The notes under the pieces: generated by a model | Database searches by the model: none | What the model saw: only the letters and a program-made list of their open reading frames with translations | Told to the model about the DNA's origin: nothing | Source: Cephalotus follicularis | Lineage: Eukaryota; Streptophyta; Magnoliopsida; Oxalidales; Cephalotaceae | Assembly: GCA_001972305.1 (NCBI GenBank) | Contig: BDDD01002248.1 | Span: 1-64,000, forward strand | Direction of reading: 5' to 3' | Length of the DNA stretch: 64,000 nt | Position numbers and translations under genes: made by a program | In this document: piece after piece, positions 35,701 to 48,139 of the stretch | How positions within the stretch are numbered: the stretch's first letter is position 1 | Layout: every line of letters begins with the position of its first letter

Positions 35701-36876
35701 TAGCCTGATGGGTTTAAAGAACCCGGCAAGGAGCGACTTGTGTGTAAGCTGAAGAAGTCGCTTTATGGTCTCAAGCAGTCCCCACGGCAATGGTATAGAC
35801 GCTTTGACACTTTTATGATATCGGATGGGTATAGTCGCAGTGAGTATGATTGTTGCGTTTATTTTAAAGTGTTGAAGGATGGCTCTTATATTTATCTGAC
35901 ACTGTATGTGGACAATATGTTGATTGCTTCTAGTAGTTCTTTTGAGATTTCCAGGTTGAAGAAGATTTTGAGTAGAGAATTCGAGATGAAGGACATTGGG
36001 GCTGCTAGAAAAATTCTTGGTATGGAAATTTATCGAGATCGTCAGAAAAGGAAGCTATGGGTAACTCAGAGTGGGTATGTGAAGAAGGTTCTTCACAGAT
36101 TCAGCATGTCTCAGGCCAAAGCAGTCAGAACGCCATTGCCCTCTCATTTTAGATTGTCGAAGAATGATTGCCCGAAGACTTTAGAGGAAAGAGAGTACAT
36201 GTCACATGTGCCATATGCAAATGCAGTTGGTTGCTTGATGTATGCGATGATCTGTACTAGGCCTGATATTTTTCATGCAGTGAGTGTGGTGAGTAAATAT
36301 ATGGCGGATCCGGGAAAAGAGCATTGGGCAGCTGTGAAGTGGATTCTCAGGTACTTGGATGGAACAGTTGATGTGGGTATTGAGTTTGGCAGAGATGGGG
36401 CAACAGATAGTGTAATTGGCTATGTTGATTCTGACTATGCAGGGGACCTAGATGCGAGGAGGTCCACGACTGGGTATGTCTACACTTATGGTGGAGGTCC
36501 TATTTCATGGAGGTCAATTTTGCAGCCTACTACAGCATTATCCACTACAGAGGCAGAATATATGGCAGTGACGGAAAGTGCTAAAGAAGCTCTTTGGCTA
36601 AAGGGTTTCACAGGAAGTCTTGGGGTTCAGCAGGATGGTATTTGTTTGTATTGTGACAGTCAGAGTGCGATTCATTTGGCAAAGAATCAGGTGTTTCATG
36701 CTAGAACGAAGCACATAGAGGTTCGGTACCACAAGATTAGAGAATGGGTGGAATCAGGACAAATTCTGTTGACAAAGATTCACACCAAAGAGAATGCAGC
36801 TGACATGTTAACTAAGGACATTCTGGCAGAGAAGTTCAAGCATTGCTTGGACTTAATCCAGGTTGTTTCCCATTGA
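32770..36876 (+). pseudogene. Copia element B Gag-Pol polyprotein with eight in-frame stops
   Basis: All domains lie in a single frame from ATG 32770 to stop 36876, with no frameshift. Gag has NLWQSTVYDLL and a zinc knuckle CYYCKEKGHYKNQC (33490-33531). The protease has DSACSFHM, DSA instead of DSG. Pre-integrase reads HMRLGHMS. The integrase has TDVWGP, FVDDYSRK, LRSDNGGEY and NEVAERLNRT. The reverse transcriptase has YGLKQSPRQWY and YVDN, where YVDD is usual. RNase H has ADMLTKDILAEKF. Premature stops begin at 33094, 33139, 33574, 34129, 34645, 34861, 35323 and 35701. The product is not makeable, but the element is structurally complete. Confidence 0.93.
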
Positions 36877-36983
36877 TGTGAGATGAGGTGGTGCACTCCT
36901 ACCTAAAATGGGGTGTGTGTGGCGGCAGAGATCGGTGCTATGATTTTTTCTTTTGGGGATGGATTTAAAGCCAAGGTGGAGAT

Positions 36984-37325
36984 TGTTGATTATTGGCTTA
37001 GATCCTAGTGGGCCGGTTGGCTCGTATTTTGTGTTGAGTGGGCTGCCCGCGGAGCGGGCCTTTGATGGGGTTTGGGGCAGCATCCTGACTCGAATTTTAG
37101 AGGAAGTATTTATATGCTTGTAAAACACCCTATTAGGGTTAATTAAGAATTGAGAGTGTTAGACGGCTGCACATGTTGTGAGGGCGCCGTAGAGAGCTTT
37201 TACTCCTTCTCAATTCGTTTTTCATAGTGGATTTCTTGTGCTGCTGCCGTGATTTTTTCCCGAAAGGGTTTTCCACGTAAATCGTGTGTTGTCCCTTATT
37301 TTGTTTCGCACCTTATTTTCTTACA
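36984..37325 (+). repeat. 3' LTR of Copia element B
   Basis: 342 bp, preceded by the purine tract at about 36967-36983. Confidence 0.95.
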
Positions 37326-37330
37326 AAAAC

Positions 37331-40300
37331 GTGAATAATCAGTTTCAATTTCTGAAGGGTTTTTGTTCTTCTCTTTGAACTCTTCGATTTGATATATAGA
37401 TCATAAGTTTTTATGCCCCATAACCGGAGATATACGGATTTGAAATTTTCGGATCTAAACTTCCTAAATTCAATCGAATCTTAACTTTCGGTAGTTTTTA
37501 CTCCTATTTGTTGCTTGATATATGTTGCTTGCATGTTTTGGAACAAAACCGTGCCTTAAGATTCTGGTAACACTGATTTTGGCCGGGAAATTGAACGAAA
37601 ACGGCGTTTGGCATTTAGGGTTCATAACCAGAACTTCTCTCTTCGATTTCTTGTTGTTTTAGTCCATTTTTTGAAAAAATTATTTGGGGGTTATGATCAC
37701 CGTACCGTGCGCGTCAAAACCATACCGGAGTATTCGTTTTTTGTTGCCGGAATCACCAGTTTGCGTCAGATCGCAAACCGGGCCAAAAACGGGTCTGGCG
37801 GGTTGAAATCGACCCGCCAGAGGTTGGGGGTGCGTATGGCCCACTCGCGGCCCTAGCGCATGGGAGCGCGTGCGCATCGGTTCTTATGCCTTTTTTAGGT
37901 AATTTTTTGGGTTTCCCCATCTTTCTCTGAGATAAAATTGTTGGTAAATTTTAATTATTTTTTAGGATATCAGAAGTATTTATTTCATAATTATTTTTAT
38001 AAAAATTAATTTAAAATAATTAAATACTATTTTTTGAAAAATAATTTTTATGCAAAATTATTATTATATATGGAGAATCTTTTGACAATAGTCACTCTCC
38101 CTATTTCTAGTATTAATCTACTGTACTCTCCAACTTTTGTGTATGCTTTAAACTTGTCCGAGTTTTGTACTATTACAATATGGATTATTGATGATCCAAC
38201 GAGATACATTTTGTTACTGTATCTCATTTTGTGGGATCACGTGCATATATTTTGACCCTAGTATGCACACTTACTTTGTGGGTAAGGTTGTTTATACGTT
38301 CTGGTTTGAGTTGATTCCATTTGTTCACGGTTACACCAAAGTGGACCATTCAAAAACTTTTGGGATTTTCTCATGCTTTCGTTACGGAACGAAATCTGAA
38401 TTATTACATTAAATTTCCTGCCCCAAGGTGGTTATTTGATGTTTTAATTTGGTGGTTTGCATGAAACATTTTCTTTAGGGTGTGCGTCGATTTAGAGTGT
38501 TTTTCTGCCCAAAGGTGATAAACTATTCGAACATCGATGTGTACTCGGTTTTTGGTTTCATGTAGAAAATCCTATTTGCATGCTATATTTTCTGTCCAAA
38601 GCTGATTATATAATGATGCGTCTGGATTTTCGTGTGAATATTGATTATTTTGTTTCCAAGCAAATTCATATTAAAATTACCCACATTATTGACATGTTGT
38701 GATTTTTATTGTTATCTTGGACAGTTTGTTACCGTGTAATTATTGAGGTCTTTGTTAGGTTATAATTACCTCTTTTATAAAATTGAATAACATGCATTGA
38801 TTTTTGCTTTGTTATTATGCTATTTTTGCATAGTTTTCTTGATTTGGCATGATAAGTATGATATATACAATTTTTGACTTTGTTTGAGCCTATTATATTA
38901 TGGTATGAGGTAAATGAATATCATGATTAATTTTTCTGGGTAAGAATATTAATAGGTTCTTTATATGAATACATGACATATTGAAAATATTATTATTTAA
39001 TATTTAGTCATGCTCAATTTTCTATTTTTTAACCTTATAGTATTATACATCATTCGAGTTGACCATTATGCTTACGGTTATATTGTCTCGATATGTTTGC
39101 CAATCACACATAAAAGTGGGAGAATATGTAATTGTTCATGTGTGAGAATGTGTTTGGCAATAGTTAAAATAGAAAATTGTTAAAAATGACCCTTATTCAA
39201 TACATGCATATTTGATATACTAACATTTATGCATGACTATTACAATATATTTATTGTATATTAAGTGAGGAATTCAATTTCAACTAAAATCATCGGCATT
39301 CCGCCTATTATTTTTGAGGCTATCTACTTAGTGATTGAAATTGTGATTTTAATCACTTAGTAAATTACAAATACAATCTTTTTGCTGAAACTTCCTTTTA
39401 GTTTTTAAACTCATAATATGATGACTTAATTATGAGTATTTATTGAAAGTAATGATTGTATTTCTGTTGGAAGTTTTTGGATGGTTATAAATATCTACAT
39501 ATGTTTCGATAAATATATCATGAGTTATTTTAAAATTCAATAACATGATAAGTTTTACTTATCATTAGTTGAAATTGTGTTTAAATTCTCATTGTGTACT
39601 AGTAAGAAAAGAAAATCCCCTAAATTTTTTAAAATGTGAATGATCATATTTGTGTAATTGTTTCATTCATATGTGCTAATAACTATCATTCTGTTTGCAC
39701 TTAATGATCTATATAATATTCTTTTGAATATGCTTTTGTATGATCATGTTTTGTTACATTTAAGTGTATTGATGCTATGTCATGATTATATAGTGCAATA
39801 GATAGTTATCTTGATTTGAGAGATTTGAGTATGATATAATTTTGCTGATATACCATATGCGCTCAACTATGGGGTTTTTATGTTGAATAATGCTTATTGG
39901 TTTATTTGATTATGCTTGAGATTATGGTAAACAACATACTTATGAAGGCAAATTAGTGTGTCGTATCTTATTTGTGTTTATCAACTAAATCATGAATTAT
40001 TGTGGACATTTTTTTTTTTTGATATCCATGAGAATGTCTGAAGCATTGTTATGAGAATTTTGGTTAACCTATTTTTCTGATATCCTGTTGTGTGTTACAA
40101 TCTCTGTCTGAATGTGAGATTTTAACCAAGGCATTGGATTTTTAATGTTATGGATTTTATGGTTGACCTATGTTGGAGAATTCTACTGCAAGTTGCATTC
40201 TCTGCCCAAAGGTGTAGTCAATGCATTAGGAGTCTCATTGAGTATCTTTCGTTATTACGAAGTCAATGGATGGTCATCACCAATTTTGATTATATGAATG

Positions 40301-42786
40301 TTTAAGTCTGATTTATGATGAACCTACAGTATAATTTGTTCTTGGATGATAATTGCCTTAGCAATTTTGTGTGTTTTGCTCCATGAGTCTATTGTTGGTT
40401 TATGAGTCCATTTTGGACGTTATAAAAATATTGTGACTTATTGTTGTTGTGCCAAATAAAATCAACTCCTCATTTTTTAAACTTCCATAGACCTTATGTA
40501 ATTTATTTTAGAGAAATTTTAGATGTGTTGTATCAATCTTTTTGGAATTGATTGTGCTAGTAATTATGTTTTTTGAACATTTATTGTTATTTAAACTTTT
40601 AGCGGTACTGATCTAGTATTAGTTATTATTATTTGATCAACCATTTTCGTACATAAAGGCATTTGATTATTATCTCTTTGAAAAGTCTTTGGTAAAATTA
40701 GAGAGTTGAAATTCTTATTTTTAAAATAAAGAAGAGTTCTAAGAAATAATAAAGTTTTATAATTACTAATGAATAGTTGAATTTATCTTTTGTTGTTTAG
40801 ATATGAAAAATTTATAAGATTGATGGACAATAATAAATTTATAAAAATGTATCTTCTGATACAAATTTGTTTCAACTCTTATTTGTGAAGGATGATCGAA
40901 TAAAATGATTTTGTATTGCATCAAGATTATGAAATTTTGAAGCAATTTAGATGTGAAATATTTTGTGAGCAACTATTTATACATTTTAAGATTTGTGTGT
41001 ATAAACTGTTGACATTGCAATTGAATTCTTTAAAAAAAAAAGTTTACACACTTTGAAAATTCACATATATTTTGTGATTATGGTGTATCCTATGTATGTA
41101 AGCATCTTGATTAGTGATGCATAAAATCAATGGGAGTGTGGAGTAATGTATCATCTCGTGATAGTTATTATTTTGACAATCATTATTGTGGCAATTGAGT
41201 GAAAATTGAAATATTTTTCAATTTTTAGTGTTTGACACTTTTATGATAACTTTTGAAAATATGTGAAGGCACAAGTTAATATACATATACTAAGTTTAAT
41301 CGATCACTTGATTGTTAAACAATGTTGTATAATAGCCTCTAAAAAGGAAATATTATTTATTTATTATTGCGTTGTCTAATCAGACTTGTTATGGTGATTA
41401 TTAAATAGAGAAATTAAGCCAATTGTGTTTTATTTTGAATCTCACTGAAGAGATAATTTAGGCTTTTATGATGCACTTGATCTGTAGGAGTTATTTCATT
41501 TGTCATAATTGTGTGGTGACATATCCATTGATATTATTGTTGACAACCATAATGGTTGGTGGTCATGTACCTATGTGGTATAAAAGGTTTCCGTGACTTT
41601 CGTAATGATACCACCTTTCTTAATAAAAGTTGCTTTATGGATAGTCATCTCTTTTGTGTGTTATCGATGACTTAACTCTGTTATTTGTACACGTAATATT
41701 TGTTTTTACTTGTAAGCTCATATCATTTAAAGTCTTAAGATTTTAGGCATGACAATATCGTCGTATTGAAAATCCTTGAGGTACTAATGTTTAATTTCTT
41801 AAACATGATTATTTTGTCACAAATATTGATGACTTTAAGGTATTACCTTATATATTAAGTGTGACAATATAACTTCAGTGTTCTTTACAAAGAATATCAA
41901 GAATTCATGTGGTGCTAAGTACATCAATCTTAACTTTTTTAAGGTTATAAAGTGCGTTAAGCATGGTGTGTTGTCTTTGATCACATTACCACTATGGATA
42001 TAATTGCTTACCCATTGACTAAGGAACTTAGGTCGTCTGATTTTGTAGACATGTTGATAAAATGAACATTATAAGTTCCTTTGATGTATTTTAACTGTGG
42101 GAGTTTAGCATATGTATGTTGGACTTTATATGTCATGTTGTTTTCAGATGCTCTGTTGTGAACTCCTATATTTGGATTTATGATTTTATGATAATTTATG
42201 ATTATCATTTTTGTTACCGTTTATCATATATCCTGATTATGTGCATATTTGTGTTTATGATATATCATTTGGTTAAAATTCGGATTATGTGCACATTTGT
42301 GTTTATGACATGTCATTTGCATAAAGTCTTGAGACTGGTGTCTGTCTTAAGCATGTTGTGTATGTCTCTTGATGACACTTTTTGTGATCCATGAATATTT
42401 TGATCGAGACATACTGGCTTCCTTTGGAAGTCTTGGGATTTCTCATTTTGTTTCAGAGAAATCAAGGACCGACAATGAATAGCATGTTTTGAGATCACAT
42501 TTTATATGCTATTTCATTGCCACACTACCACATCTAGATCCATATCAGTAGAGTTGTTGACATATGTAACCATGGATGGTCTTATGTTAATGGCGACATA
42601 AAGACGCTATGATTCTATGTTTGATGGCTTCATGAGACCGAATCATTTATGAAGTGATTGTCTCAGGATCATGTTTTGAAACTATGGCGCCAATGATTTA
42701 CAATTTTGTCATTCTACCAGAGAGTCGTTTTCTAAACTGTTTTCCAAATTCTTAAAACCACAATTAATGTTGCCCAAGTGGGAGAA
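37331..42786 (+). other. Non-coding internal domain of the large LTR element
   Basis: 5.5 kb of mostly very AT-rich DNA. A GC-richer leader-like part lies at 37560-37900, with repeated CGGG/CCCG motifs. No frame longer than about 90 codons is present, and none matches gag or pol. A purine tract AAAAGTGGGAGAA at 39112-39124 repeats the core of the 3' polypurine tract. I see no captured host gene. Confidence 0.75.
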
Positions 42787-43236
42787 TGTTGGAAATATTT
42801 ATAAAATATTGGGCTTCCATTAATTGTTATTTTTTGTTTTATAAAACTGGTAGGATAATGATCTGTGAGACGAGTTTATAGCCTAATAGCCCTTTAATGA
42901 TCTATTTTGTATGGGCTGGCGCACTTCAGGTTGTAGATGTGGGTTGTGGTTAGTGTGGGCTTTAGTGACCTAATGGGCATGATGGAAAGGCTCATTAGTG
43001 TTTACTATATAAATATCAGGTTAGGTCCCCTTTCTTGTCACCCTAAGTTGTTTTTAATTCCCATCTAAGAACCACATTTTGTCTGGTGAAAAGGAGGGAA
43101 AAACCTGTCTGTTTGATCTACAATCGCACTGGTTTTGATATTCCGCTGCATAGTTGAACATGACTCAATCATGTACGATCTTTACTCATTAATTATTGTG
43201 TTCTAATATCGCATATGATCCTTTTAATTTTCAACA
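42787..43236 (+). repeat. 3' LTR of the large gene-less LTR element
   Basis: 450 bp, preceded by the polypurine tract AAGTGGGAGAA ending at 42786 and followed by target duplication CATAA. Confidence 0.93.
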
Positions 43237-43367
43237 CATAATTGCTGTCTTTAAGGGTCGTTTACTTAATCTAACCTTTGCTTTATAGAATTGGGTATCC
43301 AAAACACTGACGATATATAGAGTGAGCTGATAATCTAACACTAAACTTGCTGACTTCAATTTATTTA

Positions 43368-43595
43368 TATTAGGATAGATAAACTCTCCACCAATATCTC
43401 GTATACTGTTATATCTGGTGTAACCACTTTATCTCTTCCTATCTTTGTTTCCTTTGTTGTAATCCTCTTAGAGGAACATTAAACTTATTTGCTATAATTA
43501 CTGTAACCATATAACACATATATAAAGAGCAACACCTACACAATAATCTGTGTGTGGAAACCAAAATCATTCTCCAAGTCTTTAATTATTCTATA
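43368..43595 (+). repeat. 5' LTR of Copia element C
   Basis: Matches 47912-48134 apart from a few substitutions and two short deletions in the right copy. Confidence 0.9.
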
Positions 43596-43627
43596 TGGTA
43601 TCAGAGGCATAGGCATTTTCTCACGCC

Positions 43628-44962
43628 ATGTCTTCCTCACCTAGCCAATCAGATTCCACCACCATGCCACCATCAACTCCTTCCTCACCTCTCCAAACAG
43701 TTGCTTCATATACTCCAAACCTACACCATTTCATCACCATTAAGCTTAATCACACAAACTTTCTTCTATGGAAAACCCAACTCACTCCAATATTAAACAC
43801 TTACAATATTCTTGATCTTGTAAATGGCCATGAAATCTGTCCCTCACCTACAATTCCTTCCTCACTCAATAGCACCACTACCATCCCAAATCCCAATTAC
43901 CTTTCCTGGTGCCAACGTGACCAATTAGTTCTCAGTTGGATCAATGCTTCTCTATCCGAATCCATTCTTCCTCTTGTTATTAGCAAGCACATATCTGCTG
44001 ATGCATGGACCACTCTCAACCAAGCCTTAGGCTCCCCTACTCATACACGCAATCTTCAACTTCACATGCAATTACAAAACCTCAAGAAAAATGATTCATC
44101 CATCTCTGCTTACCTCCAAAAAGCCAAATACATTACTGATGAGCTTGCTGCCGCCGGCAAAGTTCTCTCTCCTGAAGAGTTCAACGCCATCATTTTCAAC
44201 AACTTAGGGCCATCTTTTAATGCTAGTGTTGTTGCTATATCAACCCGCACCACTCCTGTCCTATTCCCAGAGCTACATAGTCTTCTCACAAGTGAAGAAA
44301 TTCGCCTCCAGCACAACACTCCATCAATTGATCTCCCATCTGCCAATATGGTCACTCGCAACACCAAGCCAGACAGCCACACTCGCTCTTATACATCATC
44401 AACCAATGACTCCTCCTCATCACGACCCTCCAACAACAACTCCAACAAACACTACAACAACAACACCAACAGAAGCCGCAACAACACCAACACCAACAAC
44501 AACCCTGTCAAGTGTCAAATCTGCAAGCAAAATGGGCATCTGGCCTACAGGTGCAAATACCGGTATGACAATGCACCTTCAACCAATACAACATCCTCCA
44601 ATATGTCATCCTCTCCTGCCTTTCTTGATGAGTGGTTCCCTAACACTACCTCCACGCACCATGTGACCAACTCTCTTCAAAATCTCCAAATCTCTGAGCC
44701 CTACAAAGGTCCTGATCACCTCACCGTAGGAGATGGAACAAGTTTAAATATCCAACACACTGGTACCTCCAAATTTTTCTCTCCATCTTTGTGCCTCTCT
44801 AACATTGTCCATGTCCCAACAATCACCAAAAACTTAATGTCTATTCGTCAATTTACTAAAGACAATAACTGCTTTTTTGAATTTCACCCTGATTTCTTTT
44901 TTGTGAAGGACAACCGCACGGGGATTATCCTGTTCAGAGGCACCACTGAGGCTGGCTTGTAG
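43628..44962 (+). pseudogene. Copia element C gag and protease region
   Basis: An open frame of 444 codons from ATG 43628. The N-terminal gag contains HTNFLLWKTQLTPIL and a leucine-rich UBN2-like region. An Asn/Thr/Ser-rich linker (about residues 255-300) follows, then a zinc knuckle CQICKQNGHLAYRC (CX2CX4HX4C). The protease follows, but its active-site motif, normally DSGATHH, reads NTTSTHH (in WFPNTTSTHHVT), so the catalytic aspartate is gone. The frame ends at TAG 44960-44962, just before the pre-integrase region. The gag part is remarkably intact; the protease is inactive by residue loss. Confidence 0.88.
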
Positions 44963-47895
44963 AAGTTTCAACCGTCCACCAAACCCTCTGCCTTCATTGG
45001 TGAACGCACTTCATCCTCTATCTGGCATGCTCGTCTCGGTCATCCCACCAATACAAAAGTTTGCAATGTCATCCAGTCCAATAATTTGCCATGCACATCC
45101 CACAAGTCTTCCTTTTGTAAATCTTGCAGCTTAGGAAAAATGGTGAAATTTCCCCTCCTCCCCACTGAGTCTGTTAGTGAATCCCATCTTCAACTTGTGT
45201 CAAGTGATGTTTGGGGACCTGTGAGTATGTCCTCTGATGGTCATCGTTATTTACATGTTTTAGTAGATGATTTTTCCAAATTGACATGGGCCTTTCCGTT
45301 AATTAATAAAAGTGATGTTCATTCAATTATTCTTCAGTTTAAAGCTTTAGCTGAATGTCAATTTAAATCAACTTTACAAGCTTTTCAATCTGATTGGGGT
45401 GGAGAATTTTGAAAACTTTCTCCATTTCTTGCATCCAAAGGCATACTACATCGCCTTGCATGTCCACACACTCATGAATAAAATGGAATTGCAGAAAGAA
45501 AAATTCGACACATTGTAGACACTAGATTATCCCTCTTAGCCCACTCATCAGTACCATTTAAATTTTGGCACTTTGCACTTGAAACTGCCGTTTATCTCAT
45601 AAATAGAATGCCATCTCCCACAATTGGTGGTCTTACTCCTTTTCAAAAGCTCTTTCACAAAAAGCCAGACTATCTATTTTTAAGAGTCTTTGGATGTGCC
45701 TGCTATCCATTATTGCGTGTGTATAACACAAGAAAATTTCAATTTCGCACCACTACTTGTGTCTTTCTCGGGTACAGTCCTAAGCATCATGGTTATCGTT
45801 GTCTAGACCTACAACAAATCGCATCTACTATGCTAGGCATGTTAGATTTGATGAAGTTCATTTTTCTTTTGCTCAAAAATCAATCCTAGGACAACATCCA
45901 AAACATACAGAGAACACCACAACTTGTCTACCAATTCCAGCGCAAGTCAATCTCTCTGTGCTTCCAGATAATTCTACAACAGGTAATCTCTATAACTCTT
46001 CTCCTTGCACTCCCATAAAATCATTACCCCTACAAACTAACCTCTCCCTGCCACCCTCACCAACTCTCAACATCATTCCTGCTCTTCCTTCTCCACCAAA
46101 AACCTCCACATTACCATCGTCCCCACATCAATTTCCTCCACATGCACCTTCATCTCTTAATGACGCTCCCGGAATTAAACTCGTTGTTGACTTATCTCAA
46201 TACAACCAACCTCCCAATCTTACAAAATTAGCACCAAAACCGCAATCAAAACATCTTCCCCGCTTCCATTCCATGAACCTTCGTCACATGCCAAACCCAA
46301 GTGCCAACTTATCCACACGCCATCCAATTCCAGTTGCACTAACAAGCTCCATATCTCACACTTCAGTACCCACTACATTCAGTGTGGCAAACAAAAATCC
46401 TCTCTGGCGCGACGCCATGCAAGCCGAATTCAATGCTCTCATACACAATAATACTTGGTCCCTTGTCCCACCTAACCCTTCCATGAATATTATTGGCTGC
46501 AAATGGGTTTTCCGAATCAAGCAACATCCTGATGGCACAATTGACAAGTATAAAGCCCGACTTGTGGCAAAGGGATTTCACCAACAAGAAGGCCATGATT
46601 ACACTGCTACTTTCAGCCCTGTTGTCAAACTAACAACTATCAGGCTTGTTCTATCTCTTGCCGTTTCAAAAAAATGGGAACTACACCAACTTGATGTTTC
46701 CAATGCGTTCCTTCATGGCAACCTCACAGAAACTGTCTTCATGGCTCAACCCCCTCATTTTTCTGATCATGACAGCCCTTATCATGTCTGCAAACTTCTT
46801 CGTTCCATATATGGTCTTAAACAGGCACCAAGAGAATGGTTCAAAAGACTTGGAGATTTCCTTATAACAATTGGTTTCCGTGGCTCAAATTCTGATCCAA
46901 GTTTATTTTTGATTCATAATACTAGCGTGGTTATTTACCTACTTGTTTATGTTGATGACATTATCTTAACAGGTAACAATCCGCAGATCATTCAAAGAAT
47001 AATTGAATCTCTTCAAAAGGAATTCACAATCAAGGATCTTGGTGCATTGAAGTACTCCTTAGGGATTGAAATTATTCCACACTCATCCGGTATACTTCTC
47101 TCCCAACGCAAGTATCTTATTGACTTATTGCACCGCACCAAAATGGATGGAGCCAAGCCTATTCGTACGCCACTCTCGACCTCAACCAAACTCTCAAAAT
47201 TTGATGGAACAGTTCTACCCGATCCCTCTTTATACAGACAAGTTGTGGGTGGGTTCCCTACAGTATGCCACCTTGACAAGACCCGAACTAGCCTATGCTG
47301 TCAACAAGGTCTCACAGTTCATGCAAGCTCCAACAGACACTCATTGGCAAGCTGTTAAACGCATATTGCGCTACATCAAATGCACCATCTCTCATAGTCT
47401 ATTAATTCAACGTAGCAACTTCTCCACCATCAATGCATATACTGATGCTGATTGGGTAGGAAGTATTGATGATCGTCGCTCAACTGGTGGTTTTGCAATT
47501 TATTTGGGGTCTAATCTTATTTCATGGAGTGCCAAAAAGCAAGCTACTGTTGCTCGCTCTTCTACTGAATCCGAGTATCGCGCACTTGCCATGACGGCTA
47601 CTGAATTAATTTGGGTGAAAGCCTTACTTGAAGAACTTGGTGTTTCACTCTCTTCTTCTCCAAAAATCTAGTGTGACAATATTGGAGCTACTTATCTAAC
47701 TGCAAATCCTATTTTTCATGCACGCACAAAGCATGTGGAGGTTGACCATCATTTTTTACGTGATCAAGTCCAAAAACGTTTGTTAGATGTTTGCTATATT
47801 CAACGCAAGACCAAATTGCAGATATTCTGACCAAAAAACTTCCTTCCGAACGCTTTGAGCAATTACGAGACAAGTTACAGGTCGTAAATCGACCT
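44963..47895 (+). pseudogene. Copia element C integrase, reverse transcriptase and RNase H (broken)
   Basis: The pre-integrase motif ARLGHPT and a CKSCSLGK cluster are followed by integrase pieces (SSDVWGPV, VDDFSK, SDWGGEF, NGIAERK). Stops occur at 45410 (TGA) and 45479 (TAA). A frameshift near 45810 leads into the linker and reverse transcriptase (GCKWVFRIKQ, KARLVAKGFHQQEGHDY, IYGLKQAPREWF, YVDDIIL). A second frameshift near 47250 leads into RNase H ([28 protein letters not shown]), with a stop at 47669 and another shift near 47800. In SDWGGEF the usual asparagine of SDNGGEF is replaced by tryptophan. Confidence 0.88.
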
Positions 47896-47911
47896 GCAAC
47901 TTGAGGGGGCA

Positions 47912-48134
47912 TATTAGGATAGATAAACTCTCCACCAATATTTCCTATACTGTTATATTTGGTGTAACCACTTTATCTCTCCCTATCTTTGTTTCCTTTG
48001 TTGTAATCCTCTTAGAGGAACATTAAACTTATCTGCTATTACTGTAACCATATAACACATGTATAAAGAGCAACACCCACACAATAATCTGTGTGGAAAG
48101 CAAAATCATTCTCCAAGTCTTTAATTATTCTATA
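47912..48134 (+). repeat. 3' LTR of Copia element C
   Basis: 223 bp, preceded by the polypurine tract CTTGAGGGGGCA (47900-47911). Confidence 0.9.
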
Positions 48135-48139
48135 ATTTG

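Larger units (their letters stand above)
32398..37325 (+). mobile_element. Nested Copia LTR retrotransposon (element B)
   Basis: Two 342-bp LTRs (32398-32739 and 36984-37325) start TGTTGATTATTG and end TTCTTACA. A perfect 5-bp target duplication AAAAC flanks the element (32393-32397 and 37326-37330). TGGTATTAGAG at 32742-32752 is a slightly mutated initiator-methionine primer site, and a purine tract AAGGTGGAGAT precedes the right LTR. By eye the LTRs differ at 9 positions, 8 of them transitions, so the insertion is younger than its host element. It encodes a full Copia polyprotein frame broken only by stop codons. Confidence 0.95.
31826..43236 (+). mobile_element. Large LTR element without recognisable genes (LARD-like), hosting a nested Copia
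   Basis: Two 450-bp LTRs (31826-32275 and 42787-43236) begin TGTTGGAAATATTT and end CAACA or TAACA. The element is flanked by a perfect 5-bp target duplication CATAA (31821-31825 and 43237-43241). TGGTATCAGAGC at 32278-32289 is a classic initiator-methionine tRNA primer site, and a purine tract AAGTGGGAGAA precedes the right LTR. Without the nested Copia (32398-37325) the internal region is about 5.6 kb and has no gag or pol homology. This fits a large retrotransposon derivative that moves with proteins supplied by another element. About 30 differences between the LTRs, counted by eye, suggest an older insertion than the nested Copia. Confidence 0.88.
43368..48134 (+). mobile_element. Copia LTR retrotransposon with TA-type LTR ends (element C)
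   Basis: LTRs at 43368-43595 (228 bp) and 47912-48134 (223 bp) both begin TATTAGGATAG and end ATTATTCTATA, not the usual TG...CA. TGGTATCAGAGG at 43596-43607 is an initiator-methionine primer site, and GAGGGGGCA precedes the right LTR. The flanks ATTTA (43363-43367) and ATTTG (48135-48139) fit a 5-bp target duplication with one change. The internal region has the Copia order gag, protease, integrase, reverse transcriptase, RNase H, broken by stops and at least three frameshifts. Confidence 0.9.

Noticed and set aside
37608..38412. Short frames in the internal domain of the gene-less LTR element
   Set aside because: All are under 100 codons, with no motif and no conservation visible between frames.
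43554..44666. Open frames overlapping Copia element C gag in other frames
   Set aside because: They are shadows of the Thr/Asn/Pro-rich gag and have no motifs of their own.
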